64,000 bases of DNA, from contig JAUCBN010000062.1 of NCBI GenBank assembly GCA_035048815.1, forward strand, positions 5,776,001 to 5,840,000. Reading direction: 5' to 3'. The translations under genes and the position numbers were made by a program. The DNA comes from Abelmoschus esculentus (lineage: Eukaryota > Streptophyta > Magnoliopsida > Malvales > Malvaceae). Below are positions 24,685-34,882 of this stretch, in pieces (position 1 is the first letter of the stretch; each line of letters opens with the position of its first letter). Below the pieces are notes generated by a model, which saw only the letters and a program-made list of their open reading frames with translations, did no database searches and was not told the origin of the DNA.

Positions 24685-24690
24685 ACTAAA

Positions 24691-25793
24691 TGTAACCCCC
24701 TAAACCGACCTATGCGGGAAACCCGTCTAGAGTGGTCACATTGTTTTTTATTTATAAATCATATTACATAAAAATCAATTAACTTGTACGAATAAAGATA
24801 AATGTAGATTTTCACTTAAAAATATGTATAGTGTCACCAAAACAAGAAGTCTAGTAAACCTTATTCGCAAAATAATGTGCAAAACCAATAATAAAAATAA
24901 TACGTTTAAATCACAATTAATATAATAAATAGGCACATGTCACCTTAAACGTAAACTGAAAAAGTTTAAAAATGTTACATCAAAGTGTAACCAAATAATG
25001 TGTAGATCCTCCAAATGCCAAGTCTGGGATGTCTATCTACGGGTATCTCAATGGCAGAAACAGACAGGTGGTCTACTGGGCGTTCGAGCCTCGTTCTGTA
25101 GCAATATTGGACCTAGTCACGATCGGATCTCGGGACCGGTCAAAATGGGAGGAACTGGGCTGGGTCGGTACACGATCGGGAGAACTATGAGGTCCTATTT
25201 ACCGAACAGGGAAGGGTTCTCCGATGAGGGCCCTAACGGCGACGATAGAAGACGACAATAGAGGGGTTTTGATCGCCAGAACACGGTGAACTCAAGGACA
25301 TCGGATTAGTGGCGGCCGGAAAGAACGAAAGACCGAAAGGGTTTTAAACCTTAAAACCGTCGAAACTTCCACCCCTGATTCGCGGGTACCCCGGCGACGG
25401 TGGTACGCGTGAAAGAGTGGCTATGATCAGGAGACGAAGGTGGTTCAGGTGGTACCGGCGGTGACGGTCACGGACGGCCGGTGGAAGAGATCGGGGATGG
25501 CCGGCGAGAGGGAGAGGAAAAAAATTCGAATAGAAAAGAAAGAGATAAAATTATTATTTTAGGTTTGATAGAATAGGGTTAAAAACCCCAAGAAAAATAA
25601 TTAATTGAATATATATATTTACCGAAATTGATTTAGATACAAGTCAGAGCTAAAATGAGGGAGTTAATACACAAGAGCTCTTTAGCTCAGTGGCTGTCTT
25701 CCAGTCAAACACACAAGGGGTTGTGGGTTCAACACCCCACAACCTTAATTTCGTAAATTTATTTATTATTATTATTATTTTTTAAATTTTACA
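24691..25793 (-). repeat. 5' LTR of chromovirus-like element
   Basis: It begins TGTAACCCCC, ends TTTTACA, and is followed by the target duplication AATTT. The tRNA-like boxes recur here: A-box 25683-25693 and B-box 25726-25736. Relative to the left LTR it lacks about 17 bp near 25303. Confidence 0.9.
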
Positions 25794-25798
25794 AATTT

Positions 25799-28700
25799 AC
25801 TTGAGGTATCTAAAAATACTTAGTGGCTTGATAGTGGTGCTACAACTCATGTTTCTTGTATTTCTCAGGGATTCAGTACGATCCAGCCCATAACAAGAAA
25901 TGAAAACTTTCTTTATATGGGAAATAAATCAAAGGCGCATATTAAGGGCATTGACAATTACAGATTAGTCCTGGATAACGGAAATCACCTGGATTTAGAA
26001 GGTTGCCTTTATGTTCCTGAGTGTGCGAGGAATTTAATTTCTGTTTCTAAGTTGGATTGTTTAGGATTTAAATTTAAGATTGGACATAACAGCTTTTCTT
26101 TGTTTAAACATAAGTACTTTTATGGTAGTGGTACTTTGTGTGATAATTTATATCGTTTCAATCTTGATGAAAATTTCTCTGATTCCTTGTTTTATGTTGA
26201 ATGCAATCATGGTATTAAACGTAGCACTGTAAATGAACATTCTGCATCTCTATGGCATAATAGGTTAGGTCATATATTCAAAGAAAAGATAATGAGGCTG
26301 GTAAAGAATGTAATTTTGCCTCAATTGGATTTTACTGACTGGAATGATGTATGTTTAGATTGCATTAAAGGTAAACAAACTAAACATGTAATCAAGAAAC
26401 CTGCCATTAGAGCTACAAAACTACTTGAATTAATACACACCGACATTTGTGGCCCATTTGATGTTGCATTCTGGAATGGTGAAAGATATTTCATCACTTT
26501 TATAGATGACTATTCTAGATACTGTTACTTATATCTATTGTCTAAAAAGTCTCAAGTAGTGAATATTTTGGAAACTTTTGCCATAAGTTGAAAGACAAAT
26601 AGATCGAAAGATTAAGGTAGTCAGATCTGATAGAGGTGGTGAATATTATGGCAAGACTATTGAAGGTGGACAATGTCCTGGTCTTTTTGCGAGATTCCTT
26701 GAAAGTAAAGGCATATGTGCACAGTACACAATGCATGGCACACCACAACAAAATGGTGTAGCTGAAAGACGGAATCGTACTCTCATGGATATGGTTAGAA
26801 GTATGTTGTGTAACAGCTCAGTACCTATCTCTTTGTGGATGTATGCATTACAGACAACTACATATTTACTCAATAAGGTTCCTAGTAAGTCAGTTCTTAA
26901 GACTCCTTATGAACTGTGGACAGGAAGGAAACCCAGTTTGAGGCACTTACACGTTTGGGGATGCCCAGCGGAAGTGAGAGTGTATAATCCACATGAAAGA
27001 AAACTGGATTCCAGAACTGTTAGTGGATTCTTCTTAGATATCCAAAAAAATCAAAGGGGTACAAATTCTATTGTCCTAACCATAGCATGAGAATAATTGA
27101 GTCTGAAAATGCTCGTTTCATTGAGAATGGAGGAGTCAGTGAGAGTGATAAAACACGAAAAGTGGATATTAGAGAGACTGTGGTAGACAGACAATACCAA
27201 AGTCTACGACTGCTGTTGTAATTCCTACTGTTATATTACAACGTAAAAACAGACGAGAACAACAACAACAAGAAATAAGAGATCCACTCCCACTTGATAA
27301 TGACATTAACAATGAAATAAGGACTAGTGAACAAACTCATGATGTTCAAGTGAATTCAGAACAAGTTACATTGAGAAGGTCTATAAGGGAACGTAGATCT
27401 GCAATTTCTAATGATTATATGATTTATTCACTTGAACATGAATGTGACTTGAGTATTGATAAAGATCCAGTCTCTTTTCAGGAAGCCATGGAAAGTAACA
27501 ATTCAAATGAATGGTTCAATGCCATGAAAGATGAATTAAAATCAATGGATAAAAATCAAGTTTGGGAACTTGTAGATTTACCTGTAGGGTGTAAAAAGGT
27601 CGGTTGTAAGTGGGTCTTCAAGACCAAGCGTGACTCAAAAGGTAATATCGAACGGTATAAGGCCAGACTTGTAGCCAAAGGTTTTACTCAAAAGGATGAC
27701 ATTGATTATAAAGAGACGTTCTCTCCAGTATCGAAGAAGGACTCTTTGAGAATTGTTATGGCTTTGGTGGCTCATTATAATTTGGAGCTTCACCAAATGG
27801 ATGTAAAAACCGCTTTTCTAAATGGGCAACTCGAAGAGGATGTATATATGGCTCAACCTAAGGGTTTTGAGGCCATAGGAAAGGAAAACATGGTGTGTAA
27901 ATTGAGGAAGTATATTTATGAATTAAAACAAGCTTCTAGACAATGGTACTTAAAGTTCAATGATACTATTTTTTCGTATGAATTTGTAGAGAACACTGTT
28001 GATAAGTGTATCTACATAAAAGTTAGTGGGAGCAAGTTTGCAATTCTAGTTCTTTATGTTGACGATATCTTGCTAGCCACAAATGATCATGGTCTGTTGT
28101 ACGATATAAAGAGTTTTCTTTTAGAGAACTTTGAAATGAAAGATATGAGAGAAGCATCCTATTTGATAGGAACAGAAATATTCCGTGACAGATCACAAGG
28201 AGTTTTGGGACTTTCTCAGAAAAATTATATCAGAAAAGTTCTAGAAAGATTCAGAATGGAAAACAGTCACCCTAGTCCAGTTTCAATTCATAAAGGAGAA
28301 AAGTTCAACAACTCACAGTGTCCTAAAAATGAATTGGAACGTAAGGAGATGGACAACATTCCTTATGCTTCAGTGGTTGGGAGCTTAATGTATGCCATGA
28401 CTTGTACTCGACCAGATATTAGTTATGTTGTTGGTATGCTTGGTCGATATCAGTCGAATCCTGGTATAAATCATTGGAAAGCTGCAAAGAAGGTATTAAG
28501 GTATTTACAAGGAACCCGAAACCTTATGCTCACGTTCAGGAGAACGAGTAACCTGGAGGTTATAGGTTATTCAGACTCAGATTATGCCGGCTGTGTTGAT
28601 AGGAGAAAATCTACTTTTGGCTATGTGTTCCTATTGGCTGGAGGAGCAGTATCATGGAAGAGTGGTAAGCAATCTGTTATTGCTACTTCTACAATGGAGG

Positions 28701-29038
28701 CTGAATTTGTGGCATGCTTTGAGGCCATGATTCAAGGATTGTGGTTACAGAATTATATCTCAGGTTTAAGAATTGTCGATAGTATATCTAAACCGCTGAG
28801 AATTTACTGTGACAACTCCGCATCAGTGTTCTTCTCGAAAAATGACAGATATAGCAAAGGAGCCAAGCATATGGATTTAAAATGTTTGTCAGTAAAGGAG
28901 GAGGTGTAGAAACAGACAGTGTCGATTGAGCATATACGGACCGATGAAATGATAGCAGATCCATTAACGAAAGCTCTACCAATACAAAATTTTAAAGGAC
29001 ATGTATACAGTATGGGTTTGGTAGAGGACACCTTGTAG
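25799..29038 (+). pseudogene. Ty1/copia pol (protease, integrase, RT, RNase H), broken
   Basis: This continues the gag frame interrupted at 18590. A TAG at 25821 directly precedes the protease motif WLDSGATTH. The GAG-pre-integrase and integrase zinc region follow (LWHNRLGH, CLDCIKGKQ at about 26250-26385). Then come the integrase core (IDDYSRY; SDRGGEYYG after a frameshift near 26588; HGTPQQNGVAERRNRT), a further shift near 27060-27100, RT (27470-28300, with MDVKTAFLNG and the catalytic YVDDILLA at about 28060) and RNase H (YSDSDYAGCVD). A TAG at 28907 stands where related elements read a sense codon, and the frame then continues to about 29038 (DPLTKALP). It would not make a working polyprotein. 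Confidence 0.9.
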
Positions 29039-29433
29039 TATGGTCTTATGGTAAGGTATATACATTATAGTTTTTATGCTCACTACTGTTTTGACACTAT
29101 TGGATATCAGTTATATTTGTTTCCTATACTATTATTGTTGTTATTTATTTAAGCATGCATGATTATTTGTTTGATAACAAAGTGAGATCCTGAAATAAGA
29201 TTTCATATATTAAGAATTAAAGTATTTCTTAATAATTAAAGAATGACTTAAAGAACTATTAGATTAAATTAATTGTGATACATGGAAGGAATCAGATTGA
29301 CTTATTTGTCTGTGACCGCCGTGATTCGATTAGCTTGATTCATGTATGGATGATGTGTTACGCAGAAATGAATTAAAGTGTACAATTAAAAGTTTCATTA
29401 CACTACAACCGTCACATAAACCAAGTGGGAGAA

Positions 29434-30035
29434 TGATAGAATTTTTAATGATTAATTTTTATGGTTTATGTAACTTAAAGTCGATAATTTCGATGTATAT
29501 TCCCGTAATGATGATTAGCGATGATTAAAGATCGAAAATAAAGGTGAAATTCCTTTTCCCTTCGCTCCTTGTTAAACGTAGAAAATTAAAGGGTCAATTT
29601 AAAGTTTGTGAGAAAGTAAAAGGGTCAAACTAATCATTTGACCATTACCTAAGTTAATTTAAATTTAATTAATTAATTTAATCATTTAAATTAATTAATT
29701 AAAGATAAGAATGAACAGTTTTCTTTAGATAAGTTTTACGCTGGTTTAAAATAACCAGAGAAAAACTTTCTCTTTTAGTGTTTTGTTCTTCTTCTTCCTC
29801 ACGACAGAAAAGACAAATTCAATTGATCAAGTCCTATATCATCAAGGACGGATTATAGCAAAAAGGAGAAGAAGGGAAATAACATCCAAGTGAAACGACT
29901 ATGGAAAATAATAAGTTTTTTCTTCTTCTATTCTGTTTAACATTAAATTTTTTTGATCAACGTGATTACCCATAAATCTATTAATGTTAAATTTTTCTTT
30001 TCCGCATTATATTCATGATTATAGTCTTAAGAAAT
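29434..30035 (+). repeat. 3' LTR of copia element
   Basis: It starts TGATAGAATT after the polypurine tract AGTGGGAGAA. Its last part (29884-30035) repeats the truncated 5' LTR. It stops at CTTAAGAAAT and passes straight into the 11-bp direct repeat at 30036-30046. Confidence 0.8.
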
Positions 30036-30046
30036 TAAATGCAAAA

Positions 30047-31640
30047 AATATTTTTAATGAGGATATTATTTGATTTATTATATTTATAAGTGTATCAATA
30101 ATAAATTCATTTCAAATATATAATATGTGACTCGCTTTTCACGGTATCATTTTTTTTACAAATAGTATCTAAAGATTCCAAACATAAGATTTTCAAATAT
30201 TTTTTAAAATGATAAAATATTAACAACGCACATACATTTTTTTTGTTAAAAAAATGCACATGCATTTTGATATTTTTTGAAATCTTAAATTTAATTCTAT
30301 TCTATCTCGAGGATAAGAATGAGAGACTCTAAAGAAAGAAAGAGAGGAAAGGATTTCTAGTAAATTTAAAACTCATTACTTAAAAAATTCAAAAGAAAAA
30401 AGATGAATAATTTAACTAATCAACCAAATATGTTTGTTCAATTCTATTTTTTGATTAATTGATCGATTGATTCAAATCAAATATTATATTATAAGGACAA
30501 CACTTATATTTCATTTTATTCCATTCATATATGTTATAATTTAAAATTTTAAAAACTTGATATCTCATCCGTTAGACTAAAATTTTAAAAATTTAATGTT
30601 TAGTCTTATTAGACTTAACGTCAATCGACCAAATATGCTTACTCAGTTCTATTTTATGTTCGTTTATAGTTTACGTTTAGAGTTATAATTATAGTTTTAA
30701 CAATTTCATCTTTAATATTTGTATATGTAATTTTTTTAAAGACTATAACGTATCTTATTATTATATTTAAATCGTATTCATATTTACTTTTTAAAATTAA
30801 TATTTTATTTGTTTTATTCGATAATATTTACACATTTTTCAAAATTCACCTTATATATATACATAAAATGCTTCTTTTGAGGACCAAATAGATGTAGTTG
30901 GTAATTAAAAATGATAATGATATTAGAGGTGGTCCAAAAATAAGTCTATTTAGTTATCATAATTAAATCCCACGTAGGGAATGAATATTGAGATTAACTT
31001 AAGATTATAATATCGTGATGATATCATTTTTAATAGAAAACTTGTCATTCTCCGTATTTTATTTCATGTATATCTTATTTAAAAAAAGTTAACTTTAAAG
31101 TTTAAGATTAAGATTTAAGTTTAAATTTAAAAAATTAAAAATAATATATATTTTTAGAGTATAAAATTAATATTTAAGATTTATAATTTAAGATTAAAGT
31201 TTTGAATTTATTTTTTTGAGTTAAAAGTAAAAAAAATCAAAAATAGATAATTTTTATTCATTACTTTTAAGCATAAAGTTTTCCAAATCTATGGAAAAAA
31301 AACCCTCGTCTGTAGAACTAGATGAAGCATAAGCAAAACAAAATCAGTAATTAGTAAAAATATATATAATTAAATAACATAAATTATTCAAAGAATATAT
31401 ATTTTAAAGGTAAATTATACTAGATATCTTTAAATTTTAGACGATATATTATTTATCATGAAACTTTAAATTTGTTTAATTATATAACTAAATTTTGGTT
31501 TTGACTTTAATTATACTATTGAATTGTTAACTTGATAATAATGTGATAACGTAGACGATAATTGTTGACGTAACCAAAATGGTATCATTTCGATGTGTCT
31601 ATTAAAGCCTGAAACAATGATATTTTAGACGTTGAACTTT
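30047..31640. other. AT-rich intergenic sequence
   Basis: I see no gene. The last 240 bp (from about 31403, AGGTAAATTATAC) resembles the terminal sequence of the long-TIR elements at 44578 and 63723, but no opposite end was found. It is cut by the Sirevirus-like insertion at 31646. Confidence 0.5.
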
Positions 31641-31645
31641 AAAAC

Positions 31646-32799
31646 TATAAAACTAAAATTGATTTTGATATAACAAATATGTTTAAGGACTATTTTGAAT
31701 TAAATTTTTAAGTCCTTAAGTCAAAAATAATATTTCAAGTCAAACCAAGAACATAAAAATATTTTCTAAGTGTTTTTCAGAATAGACGTTTCGATACCAC
31801 TTCAACTAGTATCGATACATGCCTTTATTTTTCGAAGAATGTTCTTGAGTTCTTACACCCGTTTTGAACCACGTTTTGATACCCAAACTAAACTGCCAAG
31901 AAATGTTTCGAACCATGTATCGAAACTGTGCTATAATTTTTAAATATTTTTAAATGATGACTAGGCGTTTCGATACCAATATCGATACTCTCAAAAATCT
32001 CAACGGCTCTTTTAAAGACATAAATATTTTGACCGTTGGTGTGAGTTGAGCTTTAAATGGTAGTTGGTCCGTTTCGATACTCGTTTCGATACCGATGCTC
32101 ACAGTCTATTTCCGGTATCGAAACCCATTTCGATACACCCGTTAATAAATGCACAACGTCTCTCTCTATTTGTGTGCTGTTTTAGAACAGGTAGCCCGTG
32201 TTTCGGAACCACTTGTTGCAGAGGTGCATCTATGGTGAAAAGATGAAGCTCCAACGTCTCAATTTATAATTCCAGCAGCCCCATAGGCTAGAAATAAATG
32301 CAGAGGTATAAAATGAAGCATTTCAAGCAGCATTAACAACTATTGAACCTCAAGCAAACATCCAAGCATTCCAATCCAACTCCAAGCACTTCATTGCAAA
32401 TCCTTGACTCCCAACTCTTGTATTTCATTTTGTTTCTTCGCAATTGAGTTTAGGGAGAGTGAATCTGTAATTGGGGCATATTATTCTTGTGAGAGAAACT
32501 TATTTGCCTATCTTTCAACTCTTGTAATCTCTTGTGAGGTCTAAGTCAATTTTGGATAGATAATTGACTTGTTGTAAAGGTTAGCCCTTGAACCTAGAAA
32601 AAGGTTGAATTCATCTAGTGATTTGGTTTGAAAATCTTTAGTGGGAACTAGGTAGTGGATGTAGAGCTTGTTTTGAAGCTTGAACCACTATAAATCTTGT
32701 GTCATCATTTTTCTTCATTTTTATCGAAAAATCTTCTAATAAATTTTTTTAATAGCCAATTCATCCCCTCTTGGCCAAAATCATTGTGTGATCAACTCA
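31646..32799 (+). repeat. 5' LTR of Sirevirus-like element
   Basis: It begins TATAAAACTAAAATTG (TG changed to TA; the 3' copy has TGTAAAACT) and ends CAACTCA before the primer site. It holds a cluster of TTTCGATACC and GGTATCGAAA words at 31790-32135. Confidence 0.88.
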
Positions 32800-32804
32800 A
32801 AAAT

Positions 32805-32816
32805 TGGTATTAGAGC
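32805..32816 (+). other. Primer binding site (tRNA-Met type)
   Basis: TGGTATTAGAGC, one C-to-T change from the initiator methionine tRNA complement, 6 bases after the 5' LTR. Confidence 0.85.
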
Positions 32817-32889
32817 TAGATCTTTGAAGGGATTGACATCCACCAAAGAAGATCTAAAGATAGTTGATCAACATTTCAAGTTAAATCAA

Positions 32890-33835
32890 ATGGCTTCCAC
32901 TTTCGGAAGTTGGAATGAGTCTCACTCCATCACCAAGCCACCTTTCTTCAATGGTGATAATTATCCCTATTGGAAGAATAGGATGAGGTTGTTCATCAAT
33001 TCCAATGATTATGTTCTATGAGACATAATTGAAGATGGCCCATCAATCTCGATGAAGCAAGAAGGAGATAGAAAAGTACCAAAAAAGAGGAACGAGATAA
33101 CCAATGTGGAGAGAAGAAGGATGTCCACAAATGATAAGGCTTTGCACATGCTCTTTTGTTCTCCTGGTCCCAACATCTATTCCAAGATTTCATCTTGCAC
33201 AAGTGCCAAAGAAGTATGAGATTCATTGGAGACAACTTATGAGGGCATTAATGATGTCAAGGAGAAAAAGATTGGTCTTCTTAATCTCAACTACGAGAAC
33301 TTCAAGATAGTGCCGGATGAAGACATCACCAAGATGTTTGATCGTTTTTCGGTAATCGTTAATGGTCTTAAGGGTTTTGGTGAGATCATCCTGGAAGAGA
33401 AGCTCGTACGAAAGCTCATCTATTCTCTTCTCAAGTCTTGGGATAACAAGTGAACGACTATCATCGAAGTAAAAGACCTCAAGAATCATAAGCTTGATGC
33501 TCTTTTGGGATCTCTTCTCACCCATGAAATCATGAAGAAAAGAACAGAAGAAAAGAAGAAGAAGGAAGATTTGAAGCTTAAAAAGAGAGGTAGAAAAGAA
33601 GAAACAAGCCATTGCTCTCAAAGCTTCAACTTCTCAAGAGGAGGTGGAAACTAGTGAAGAAGATGAGCTACAAGAATTGGCTATGGTAGCCAAAAGATTC
33701 ACAAGGCTCGTAAAGGCAAATCAGAATAGGAGATTCCAAAGAAAGAATTTAGAGGAAACGACAAATAGGAAGAATCAAATAATTTGCTACGAATGTAAGA
33801 AACCGGGTTACATAAGGACCGATTGCCCATAATAC
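32890..33835 (+). pseudogene. Sirevirus-like gag, broken
   Basis: ATG at 32890 opens MASTFGSW, followed by the DUF4219/UBN2-type gag signature PPFFNGDNYPYWKNRM. The frame is stopped by TGA at 33019. Further gag pieces follow in shifted frames (33226-33453 and 33644-33832). The zinc knuckle near 33785-33826 reads CYECKKPGYIRTDC: the expected His is Tyr, a C-to-T change, so zinc binding is probably lost. Confidence 0.85.
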
Positions 33836-34717
33836 AAGAAGAAAGGTTTTGAGAAGAAGAAGAAACAAAAAGCTTACGTTGCCACTTGGAGTGATGAGGA
33901 GTTATCATCCTATGAAGAGAATGAAGTGGCCAATCTATGTCTCATGGCTCTTGATGAGCCCAAGGTAACCCTTAACCATCTTGTAATGATCTTACATATG
34001 ATAAATTATATGATGCATATGATGAATTACAAGATGTTTATGATGAGTTGGTTTTGAAATTCAAAGAATCGATTTTGAAAAACAAGAAAACTATTTCCTA
34101 TTTAAAGGAGGAAATGATTCTTTGACAAAAACAAATTTGGAACTTGAAGAAAAGGTTGTTGGTTTGAAAGATGATTTAAATTTTTTTCAAAAATAAAATG
34201 TAGATTTAAACAACCTTATTTTTAGCTTGAGTGGGGATCACCACAAAATGGTAAATGAACTCAAAGAATAAATCAAAGTGGTTAGTAGCCCAAATTTTGA
34301 AAAAGGAACTTCTTCAAAATCCAACCATGTGGAAAAAAATTTTAAAAACCATAAACAAAGAAATTTCAATAGGCATGCTAGACATAGAAAGATTAGGAGT
34401 GTATGGGTTCCTAATAAAATTGTCATTTCTAATAATATTCATGTCATTGCATCTTGAATTCCTAAGGGAACCAAGATTTTGGGAACTAACTCTCATGGAC
34501 CCAAGATGATTTGAGTACCAAAAACCAAGAACTAAATCTTTATTTGTAGGTTGAGCATTGCTTCAAGACCAAAGCTTCAAGTTAAAACATGTGGTACCTT
34601 GATAGTGAACGCTCAAGGCATATGACCGGAGACAAGGGACGACTTAAGGAGTTAGAGCTCAAAAGTGGTGGAGTAGTGACTTTCGGTGACAACTCCAAAG
34701 GCCAAATTGAGGATTAG

Positions 34718-34777
34718 TTGTTAATGATCTTATTGAAAATGTCTTACTTGTTAATGATCTTATTGAAAACGTCTTAC
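34718..34777. repeat. 30-bp tandem duplication
   Basis: Two adjacent copies of a 30-bp unit beginning TTGTTAATGATCTTATTG differ by one base. They lie in the decayed protease region of the Sirevirus-like element, and a partial third copy follows. Confidence 0.85.
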
Positions 34778-34882
34778 TTGTTAATATCTTAAACATAATT
34801 TGTTGAGCATTAGTCAATTATGTGATAAAAATCATTTGATAAATATGGTTGTAAAATAATAGACATAGAATCCAATAAAACA

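Larger units (their letters stand above)
18591..25793 (-). mobile_element. Chromovirus-like Ty3/gypsy retrotransposon (Tekay-like), inserted in copia gag-pol
   Basis: It has two LTRs (18591-19709 and 24691-25793), a Met primer site beside the right LTR (24673-24684), and a polypurine tract AGAGGGGGAAAG on the minus strand at about 19710-19723. It carries one gag-pol polyprotein in the order gag, protease, RT, RNase H, integrase, with a C-terminal chromodomain-like tail. The flanking duplication AATTT (18586-18590 and 25794-25798) is perfect. LTR identity looks high, with only scattered substitutions plus one small indel in GC-rich sequence. The Tekay assignment rests on domain order, the C-terminal tail and the PBS, without a search. 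Confidence 0.92.
16539..30035 (+). mobile_element. Ty1/copia retrotransposon with truncated 5' LTR, split by a gypsy element
   Basis: Order on the plus strand: truncated 5' LTR (16539-16700), Met-type primer site (16703-16714), gag with CCHC knuckle (17758-18590), nested gypsy (18591-25793), then protease, integrase, RT and RNase H (25799-29038), a GTGGGAGAA polypurine tract (29425-29433) and 3' LTR (29434-30035). The 5' LTR matches only the last 160 bp of the 3' LTR. The 3' LTR is 7 bases short of the end seen in the 5' copy (ACTAACA). Stops and frameshifts make it non-functional. Confidence 0.85.
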
